In this document: positions 1 to 3,172 of the stretch, in pieces | How the letters are laid out: each line of letters begins with the position of its first letter | Numbering within the stretch: the stretch's first letter is position 1 | Assembly (NCBI GenBank): GCA_002308635.1 | Contig: DBWG01000088.1 | Location: forward strand, 1 to 5,697 | Direction of reading: 5' to 3' | Length of the DNA: 5,697 nucleotides | Source: Ruminococcaceae bacterium UBA1244 | GTDB taxonomy: Bacteria > Bacillota > Clostridia > Oscillospirales > Acutalibacteraceae | The notes under the pieces: generated by a model | What the model saw: the letters and a program-made list of their open reading frames with translations, nothing else | The model's database searches: none | What the model was told of the DNA's origin: nothing | Translations under genes and position numbers: made by a program

Positions 1-33
1 GTGCTTCCGTTGCACCATAGATCCATAGGCACT

Positions 34-109
34 TGGTGGGCAGTGTTGGTGTCGATCCAACCTACACGGTGCTTCAAACCGCCGCTTTCACCGGATTAGC
101 TTACCGCCC
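34..109 (-). tRNA. tRNA-Phe (anticodon GAA), divergent
   Basis: Read on the minus strand this folds into a complete 76-nt cloverleaf with an encoded CCA end (34-36) and discriminator A. The 7-bp acceptor stem (103-109 with 38-44) has one G-U pair. The D stem is 3 bp (98-100/84-86), with GG in its loop. The 5-bp anticodon stem (78-82/66-70) closes a 7-nt loop TTGAAGC, giving anticodon GAA for phenylalanine. The T stem is a perfect GTTGG/CCAAC. Oddities: position 8 is A instead of the near-universal U, position 54 in the T loop is A instead of U, and position 37 is G. A8 and A54 would break two standard tertiary pairs. The tRNA may therefore be phage-like, decayed, or a tRNA-like part of a larger RNA. 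Confidence 0.78.
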
Positions 110-116
110 GTTATGC

Positions 117-149
117 GGGACAACGGAAACGCGACGTCTCCGCCATCCC
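117..149 (-). other. RNA hairpin between the two tRNAs
   Basis: On the minus strand, GGGATGGCGGA (149-139) pairs with TCCGTTGTCCC (127-117) over 11 bp, including three consecutive G-U wobbles, around an 11-nt loop. The plus-strand copy would have three mismatches in the middle, so the structure makes sense only in minus-strand RNA. It ends 7 nt before the tRNA-Phe. It could be a processing signal or a helix of a larger RNA. There is no U run, so it is not a terminator. Confidence 0.5.
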
Positions 150-160
150 TGAAAGAGGTT

Positions 161-187
161 TTGTAAGGAGTGCCTGTTTCCTTACAA
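161..187 (-). other. 9-bp hairpin with loop complementary to the RNA 5' hairpin
   Basis: A perfect 9-bp stem (TTGTAAGGA with TCCTTACAA) closes a 9-nt loop, AACAGGCAC on the minus strand. Eight loop bases, ACAGGCAC, are the exact complement of GTGCCTGT in the loop of the hairpin at 621-650, at the presumed 5' end of the same transcript. The stem begins 11 nt after the CCA of tRNA-Asn. No U run follows on either strand, so a terminator is unlikely. A kissing-loop partner in a structured RNA fits better. Confidence 0.6.
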
Positions 188-198
188 GACTTCTTTAT

Positions 199-272
199 TG
201 GCTCCCTTCGCAGGAATTGAACCTGCATTCTCTGATTAACAGTCAGGCATCCTACCTTTGAATGAGAAGGGA
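199..272 (-). tRNA. tRNA-Asn (anticodon GTT)
   Basis: The minus strand folds into a 74-nt cloverleaf with encoded CCA (199-201). The 7-bp acceptor stem is perfect (TCCCTTC/GAAGGGA), with U1-A72 and discriminator G, as in bacterial tRNA-Asn. The D arm has a 4-bp stem with one G-U and a short 7-nt loop that keeps A14, GG and A21. The anticodon loop is CTGTTAA, anticodon GTT, with an A-C mismatch at the base of its stem. The variable loop has 4 nt. The T arm is GCAGG/CCTGC with a canonical TTCAATT loop. Position 9 is C, which is unusual. It should be functional. No promoter is placed directly upstream, so it is probably cut from the longer minus-strand transcript. Confidence 0.85.
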
Positions 273-302
273 ATGTTTCGGTTAAGTTGTCAAGGTTCAT
301 GA

Positions 303-345
303 GAATAAAAATGACCGCCCGGTTTATTCTCTGTTCCGGACGGTC
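303..345 (-). terminator. Possible intrinsic terminator or structured stem ahead of tRNA-Asn
   Basis: On the minus strand, GACCGTCCGG (345-336) pairs with CCGGGCGGTC (322-313) over 10 GC-rich base pairs with one G-U, around a 13-nt loop, followed by ATTTTTATT. The G-U becomes an A-C mismatch on the plus strand, so the stem belongs to minus-strand RNA. The loop is rather long for a terminator and the U run is interrupted by A. An alternative 9-bp stem (302-310/324-332) overlaps it. Confidence 0.45.
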
Positions 346-405
346 CAATGAAATCAATCTTTTTGCTTGTGCCTAAACAAAAGTCAAATCACATGGTGAC
401 CGTCC
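338..405 (-). promoter_or_regulatory. Possible antiterminator pairing
   Basis: GGACGGTC (405-398, minus strand) can pair perfectly over 8 bp with GACCGTCC (345-338). That second segment is also the 5' arm of the terminator-like hairpin at 313-345, so the two structures exclude each other. The enclosed segment has its own small hairpins. This is the geometry of a transcription attenuator upstream of tRNA-Asn. No ligand or tRNA-binding motif was recognised. Confidence 0.35.
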
Positions 406-558
406 TTTACGTCCGTAAATGCTATCTTCGCCATAAAAGCGCTCGTGCTTCTGCGAAGCCGTCGGGGCATAAGAACATACTGAGCCTAACGCTGTATTTA
501 TGAGCGCTTTGAGGTTTTTCCACAGTTGTCTCAACATAGTAGTCATCTGCTGTTCCAT
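373..558 (-). CDS. Doubtful 61-residue ORF inside the structured RNA region
   Basis: This open frame begins with ATG at 556-558 and ends with TAG at 373-375. Its product would be a basic, soluble 61-residue peptide with two cysteines and no recognised domain, signal or membrane segment. An AAAGGA stretch lies only one or two bases before the ATG, too close for a normal ribosome binding site, and is too far from the next in-frame ATG codons (residues 5 and 8). The frame overlaps at least four RNA stems, so constraint on this stretch looks structural rather than coding. If it is translated, ribosomes reaching the stop codon would cover the 398-405 arm of the possible antiterminator, as a leader peptide would. 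I consider non-coding more likely. Confidence 0.22.
   Translation of the reverse strand: MEQQMTTMLRQLWKNLKALINTALGSVCSYAPTASQKHERFYGEDSIYGRKGRSPCDLTFV
436..510 (-). other. Long-range 9-bp stem enclosing a hairpin
   Basis: AAAGCGCTC (510-502, minus strand) pairs perfectly with GAGCGCTTT (444-436), separated by 57 nt. Inside lies a 5-bp hairpin, GCTTC/GAAGC with a 3-nt loop (447-459). It reads as a multi-element domain of the minus-strand RNA. The inverted repeat could also form on the plus strand, so this pairing alone does not assign the strand. Confidence 0.45.
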
Positions 559-578
559 GTCCTTTCGTTTTTAGTCAT

Positions 579-650
579 AAAAAAAGAAGTGCTGTACGAT
601 CCAAACCTGTAATACAGGCTCAGATGTCGGACAGGCACTTCCTTCATCTG
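579..650 (-). terminator. 5' attenuator-like element: two competing hairpins and a U7 run
   Basis: The predicted RNA start is near 649. CAGATG (650-645) pairs with CATCTG (626-621), leaving an 18-nt loop. Alternatively, GAAGTGC (641-635) in that loop pairs perfectly with GCACTTC (592-586), extended by three further pairs after a one-base bulge, and is followed directly by seven U (585-579). That is a good intrinsic-terminator layout, although its loop of about 35 nt carries its own 5-bp hairpin (606-618). The element could end a short RNA of about 70 nt, act as a riboswitch-like attenuator, or be the 5' domain of a larger RNA. I recognise no known riboswitch class. Confidence 0.5.
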
Positions 651-655
651 GCGTG

Positions 656-684
656 ATTGTAACATCACGAAATGTTATATGCAA
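656..684 (-). promoter_or_regulatory. Promoter for the minus-strand RNA/tRNA unit
   Basis: On the minus strand there is TTGCAT (684-679), a 17-bp spacer, then TACAAT (661-656) preceded by TGT, giving an extended -10. Transcription would start near 649, at the first hairpin of the RNA. The -10 lies among overlapping inverted repeats (652-657/664-669 and 660-665/672-677) that could be an operator. The -35 matches the consensus poorly, as expected when an extended -10 is present. Confidence 0.55.
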
Positions 685-785
685 GCACTTTTTTCAAGTT
701 TTTCTGCAATGCATTGTGCGTTGAGTTCAGCGCATATTTAATATACTTGTCTGTACTTTTTGTCTCGAAAAATTATTCGGAAAAA

Positions 786-1217
786 TCACATTACGCCGCT
801 TGTCAGATCGGCATCAACGATATCCGTTATCCTGCAGTTGCCGCTGAGATCTTCGTATACATACACGCGTACGTAATGAGGTTCTGCGTTCGAATAGACA
901 ACTGTTGCTCTGCAGAGATAGCAGTGATTCCTTCCTGCTACGACCTGGGAACCGAGATAAGCGACGGGCTCATAATCAACTCCGAGCAGGCCTTCTTTTG
1001 CCTTGTTAAAAATTTCAAGCCTTTCCTCTGTAAGCTCTTCATCTTCTGCATCAGTCCAGGCTCCGGCGGGTTTGTCAGTCTTTAACACATTTTCAATTGC
1101 CGGGACAACAGACGCACTTACCTGCTTCTGAAGTGCCTTGCAGCATACCGTAAGACCGATTACTGTTACCACAGCGGCGAGTCCGAATGCCATGATTCTA
1201 ATTACCTGTTTTTTCAT
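786..1217 (-). CDS. Cystatin-like exported protein
   Basis: The product is a 143-residue protein. Residues 1-29 hold two lysines followed by a hydrophobic segment (about 8-26), a signal anchor or uncleaved signal peptide. VCC at 24-26 does not form a good lipobox. The rest, about residues 50-135, resembles the cystatin/stefin fold: a Gly-Ala-Trp near the start of the domain, an acidic helix (about 62-77), then SQVVAGRN with the Q-x-V-x-G loop at 91-95, and alternating beta strands (98-108, 114-122, 128-134). In eukaryotic cystatins that loop enters the active site of papain-like cysteine proteases; inhibition here is inference. Two cysteines (99 and 102) are extra. AGGAGG at 1226-1231, eight bases before the ATG, supports the start. 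It is transcribed divergently from the four-cysteine protein gene. No clear terminator follows. Confidence 0.85.
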   Translation of the reverse strand: MKKQVIRIMAFGLAAVVTVIGLTVCCKALQKQVSASVVPAIENVLKTDKPAGAWTDAEDEELTEERLEIFNKAKEGLLGVDYEPVAYLGSQVVAGRNHCYLCRATVVYSNAEPHYVRVYVYEDLSGNCRITDIVDADLTSGVM

Positions 1218-1267
1218 TTTTATTTCCTCCTGTGATCTGTAATTTTCTGTTTTTGTTGATCAGCGTC

Positions 1268-1296
1268 ATTATCACAGGTAGCAGCACACAAACCAA
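1268..1296 (-). promoter_or_regulatory. Promoter of the cystatin-like gene
   Basis: On the minus strand, TTGGTT (1296-1291), a 17-bp spacer and GATAAT (1273-1268) preceded by TGT form an extended -10 promoter. The start would fall near 1261, leaving a leader of about 43 nt before the ATG at 1217. Confidence 0.5.
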
Positions 1297-1318
1297 TAAA
1301 CAATGATGTTCCGGTTCA

Positions 1319-1330
1319 TTGCTTAAGCAA
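1319..1330. promoter_or_regulatory. 12-bp perfect palindrome in the divergent intergenic region
   Basis: TTGCTTAAGCAA is a perfect 12-bp inverted repeat midway between the two divergent promoters, about 20 bp upstream of each -35 element. Its position suits an operator controlling both genes. No regulator gene is present nearby, so this is inference from symmetry and location. Confidence 0.3.
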
Positions 1331-1337
1331 CATGTAA

Positions 1338-1365
1338 TCGACGTTCCGTTGTAAATTGGTATAAT
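1338..1365 (+). promoter_or_regulatory. Promoter of the C_GCAxxG_C_C-type gene
   Basis: TCGACG (1338-1343), a 16-bp spacer and a perfect TATAAT (1360-1365) preceded by TGG form a strong extended -10 promoter. Transcription should begin near 1372, giving a leader of about 26 nt. Confidence 0.65.
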
Positions 1366-1397
1366 TACTGCAGAAAAACTATTTCAAAGGTGACCTT

Positions 1398-1742
1398 ATG
1401 ATCGATTATGAGACCATTGCGAGAACCAATCACAGCAGCGGAATGAACTGCGCCACGGCCGTTTATGAAGCGCTGGGATTGCATAACCCGAACAAGACAA
1501 CCGCTCCCCGCCCGAGAGCCGTTGACGGCATGTGCGGAGCAGTGCTGGCAGCAGAACAGGTCATCAGGGAAAACGGCGGCACGGAAGCCGACATACAGGA
1601 ATTTGAAAAGCAATTCACTGATAAATACAAGCATCTTAAATGCTCAGAACTCCGCGGTTTTCTGAGCGGAAAATGCAATGATTACGTAGGTGTTTCAGCT
1701 GCATTAGTCGCGCAGATGGGAATCCTCTCAGATCCGGAGTGA
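1398..1742 (+). CDS. C_GCAxxG_C_C family redox-type protein
   Basis: The product is a 114-residue cytoplasmic protein with no signal peptide. It fits the C_GCAxxG_C_C family (putative redox-active proteins with four spaced cysteines, common in anaerobes). Seen here: Cys18 in an N-terminal NCATAV helix, Cys46 in MCGAVLAAEQV, Cys82 in HLKCSELRG, and Cys93 in KCNDYVGVSAALV. The last glycine of the family's central motif is replaced by alanine, and the usual glycine-rich run before Cys46 is only VDG. The four cysteines probably bind a metal cluster or form redox disulfides; no substrate can be named. Its length is at the short end for the family. AAAGGTGA at 1386-1393 is the ribosome binding site and supports the start. 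The gene appears monocistronic, with 155 bp to the next start. Confidence 0.85.
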   Translation: MIDYETIARTNHSSGMNCATAVYEALGLHNPNKTTAPRPRAVDGMCGAVLAAEQVIRENGGTEADIQEFEKQFTDKYKHLKCSELRGFLSGKCNDYVGVSAALVAQMGILSDPE

Positions 1743-1897
1743 TTATCAGTTTCCTGCCTTTCTTTTCACTCATTATTGATGGCTTTTTGATGCAGAGTTG
1801 AAGTTTATTTGAAAACCCATAGTTCTAACCTTTATCTGTGACCGGATGACAGATCATGTTTAAGACCGGTAAAAACACATATATTGGGGTAATAATA

Positions 1898-2986
1898 ATG
1901 GGCGAAAATGTTTGGTATTTAAATGAGAAAAATCAGACTGACAGCAGTTATACGGATTTCACTTATACTGATCTGACAACGGTCAGCAACAACAGACCTG
2001 TTAAGTACAGAAATGTCAGCAAAGCCGGAAGAAGCAAAGCAACCGTCAAACGCAGGAAGAAAAGCGCCGCCGGAAAGGTATTGCTTTGCACGTTCGGAGT
2101 TTTAGCCATAGCCCTTGGCGTATTTCTGATAAAAGACCGCGTGGTAGAAGTTTTTTCAAAGACCATTAACGGTGAATTATTCTCTGAAACATATACAAAT
2201 GATAAGGCAAAACGCTCGCATAAAAAGACTTACGAGGAAGCTGATGCTTTTCAGCTGACCGCCGAGCGTGCCTCCTACGACGAATCAGATCCCGCATACG
2301 GTGTTGCGGAAAACATAATGGCTTCGCTCTGGCGTGACAACGATATCGATACGGCTTGGGAAATCTTTAACTGGGTTCATTCAAACATCTACTATCAGCC
2401 GATAACAACCTCCATGACATTTGAGGAAGCGGCTTACAGAGGATTCACAAGGAAAAGCGGTGACTGCTATGTTACTTTCGCCTGCGCGAAAATGCTTCTG
2501 GACTGTGCCGGAATCCCCAATTTGATGGTCGAAAGATATCCTGTATACGAGAACAGTCATTACTGGAACCTTGTCCAGCTGGACGGTGAATGGTATCACT
2601 GCGATGCCACCGTATTCAAAGATCATCCCGACCTGTATTTCATGTGTACTGATGATGAGATCGCTGATGACCACCATTCATTTAACAGTGACCTCTATCC
2701 CGAACGTGCCAGCGGATATTCATACTATCAGGCTCCCTACGGTTATCAGCCGGAAGAAGTGTACGGTTACTGGGATGAACCTTTCTATGGAGACGATTCC
2801 ATGTACGAGAAAGACCCTTATACGGAAGAATATGCCGACTACTGGGATGAGCCTTATTACGGCGATGACATCATTTATTGGGATGAACCGTATTCCGGAG
2901 AAGGACCCGTTTATCAGGACCGTCCCTATCCCGGAGAAGCTGTCGTCTATCCGAATGAGCCTTATGAGGATAACTACGTTCAGTAA
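1898..2986 (+). CDS. Membrane-anchored transglutaminase-like protein with repeat tail
   Basis: From ATG 1898 the protein has 362 residues; an in-frame ATG at 1856 would add 14. I prefer 1898 because GGGG lies eight bases upstream and the extra residues look like a translated leader. The following numbering is from 1856. A polar N-terminus ends in KRRKK (65-69), then one membrane helix (74-92), implying cytoplasm-in, domain-out topology. Residues 140-265 form a transglutaminase-like (papain-fold) domain with Cys204 in SGDCYVTFAC, His235 in SHYWNLVQLDGEWYHCD and Asp250 as the probable triad, so it looks active. Relatives cleave, cross-link or modify proteins or cell-wall peptides; the substrate here is unknown. 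Residues 305-376 are six 12-residue tyrosine-rich acidic repeats. It may act on the cell surface. The next gene has its own promoter. Confidence 0.85.
   Translation: MGENVWYLNEKNQTDSSYTDFTYTDLTTVSNNRPVKYRNVSKAGRSKATVKRRKKSAAGKVLLCTFGVLAIALGVFLIKDRVVEVFSKTINGELFSETYTNDKAKRSHKKTYEEADAFQLTAERASYDESDPAYGVAENIMASLWRDNDIDTAWEIFNWVHSNIYYQPITTSMTFEEAAYRGFTRKSGDCYVTFACAKMLLDCAGIPNLMVERYPVYENSHYWNLVQLDGEWYHCDATVFKDHPDLYFMCTDDEIADDHHSFNSDLYPERASGYSYYQAPYGYQPEEVYGYWDEPFYGDDSMYEKDPYTEEYADYWDEPYYGDDIIYWDEPYSGEGPVYQDRPYPGEAVVYPNEPYEDNYVQ
2768..2983 (+). repeat. Six tandem 36-bp (12-residue) repeats at the 3' end of the gene
   Basis: The last 72 codons divide exactly into six units of 12 residues, each starting with Tyr and mostly with Pro-Tyr (or Pro-Phe) at positions 5-6: YWDEPFYGDDSM, YEKDPYTEEYAD, YWDEPYYGDDII, YWDEPYSGEGPV, YQDRPYPGEAVV and YPNEPYEDNYVQ. 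The consensus is roughly Y-W-D-E-P-Y-x-G-(D/E). Divergence between units means they are old or under selection. The units could bind carbohydrate or wall polymer, or serve as substrate for the enzyme's own cross-linking; neither is shown. Confidence 0.9.
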
Positions 2987-3022
2987 GAAGCATAGACAAA
3001 TAGCGTGATCTTTTAAGCGTCA

Positions 3023-3031
3023 TGGTATAAT
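3023..3031 (+). promoter_or_regulatory. Extended -10 promoter of the leader ORF/MATE unit
   Basis: TGG followed by a perfect TATAAT (3026-3031) forms an extended -10. No convincing -35 is visible 16-18 bp upstream. RNA would start near 3038, about 42 nt before the leader ORF. The same layout occurs at 4937-4945. Confidence 0.6.
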
Positions 3032-3079
3032 TACGGTTGTATTTCCCGGCATTATTTCCGTGTTACAGAGGGGTTCGTC

Positions 3080-3172
3080 ATGAGCAGGAAAGAAAAGGAT
3101 CCGTTTAACAGATTTGTTCCACATGGAACAAATTCCTCACAGCATCTTAAATGCGCAGCCCTGATAAGATGA
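3080..3172 (+). CDS. 30-residue leader peptide ORF, coupled to the MATE gene
   Basis: This short frame starts with ATG at 3080, six bases after a strong AGAGGGG ribosome binding site (3067-3073), and ends with TGA at 3170-3172. The product begins MSRKEKDPFNRF, is basic and polar with one cysteine, and matches no family I know. The stop overlaps the ATG at 3169 of the MATE gene (ATGA), and the MATE gene has no good ribosome binding site of its own, so translation of the leader probably delivers ribosomes to it. A 22-bp palindrome lies inside the frame. It may be a regulatory leader or the remnant of a longer gene. Its end (QHLKC) matches, at DNA level, part of the four-cysteine protein gene. 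Confidence 0.55.
   Translation: MSRKEKDPFNRFVPHGTNSSQHLKCAALIR
3112..3133 (+). promoter_or_regulatory. 22-bp near-perfect palindrome inside the leader ORF
   Basis: The arms ATTTGTTCCA and TGGAACAAAT are perfect inverted repeats of 10 bp separated by CA. In RNA this gives a 9-bp hairpin with loop ACAT, about 75 nt after the predicted start of transcription and 35 nt before the MATE start codon. As DNA it has the symmetry of a binding site for a dimeric repressor. No U run follows, so it is not a terminator. Confidence 0.6.

Larger units (their letters stand above)
161..650 (-). ncRNA. Candidate large structured RNA with embedded tRNA-Asn
   Basis: The roughly 490 nt between a minus-strand promoter (656-684) and the hairpin at 161-187 is dense with base-paired elements and lacks a convincing protein gene. 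In 5' to 3' order the RNA has: a hairpin at 645-650/621-626; a small hairpin at 614-618/606-610; a terminator-like stem at 635-641/586-592 followed by seven U; a 9-bp stem at 502-510/436-444 enclosing a 5-bp hairpin at 447-459; a hairpin at 406-419; two mutually exclusive stems at 398-405/338-345 and 336-345/313-322; tRNA-Asn; and the hairpin at 161-187. The terminal hairpin loops are complementary over 8-9 bases. Known GOLLD and ROOL RNAs are large, rich in pseudoknots and found beside tRNAs; membership in either is inference. The alternative is a series of attenuators ahead of a tRNA operon. Confidence 0.4.

Noticed and set aside
1..32. Possible 5' part of a third tRNA directly after tRNA-Phe on the minus strand
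   Set aside because: The start (GTGCCTA, then a TATGGTG loop) looks tRNA-like, but no D stem pairs and U33 is not in place before the window ends. Not enough sequence to call.
288..293. TTGACA (minus strand) as a -35 for tRNA-Asn
   Set aside because: The matching -10 would lie inside the tRNA and no TATAAT-like box is there.
88..357. 89-codon open frame on the minus strand
   Set aside because: It runs through tRNA-Asn and part of tRNA-Phe, has no domain, and is a by-product of the RNA genes.
110..650. RNase P RNA, tmRNA, 6S RNA, SRP RNA or T-box leader as explanation for the structured region
   Set aside because: No diagnostic motifs were seen: no RNase P core, no tmRNA tag ending in LAA, no T-box AGGGTGG sequence. 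The tRNAs themselves are complete and separate.
715..735. Hairpin after the cystatin-like gene as its terminator
   Set aside because: On the minus strand the stem has a C-A mismatch and no U run follows.
672..1085. 137-codon plus-strand frame
   Set aside because: It is antisense to the cystatin-like gene, has no ribosome binding site, and lacks family features.
1463..1678. Minus-strand and alternative plus-strand frames over the four-cysteine gene
   Set aside because: They are shadows of a gene with a clear family pattern, promoter and ribosome binding site.
2381..2677. 98-codon minus-strand frame within the transglutaminase-like gene
   Set aside because: Antisense to the catalytic core, with no ribosome binding site or recognised domain.
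2571..3008. 145-codon plus-strand frame over the repeat tail
   Set aside because: It is the +1 shadow of the 36-bp repeats. Its Thr/Met-rich composition is an artefact of the repeat, and it has no start signals.
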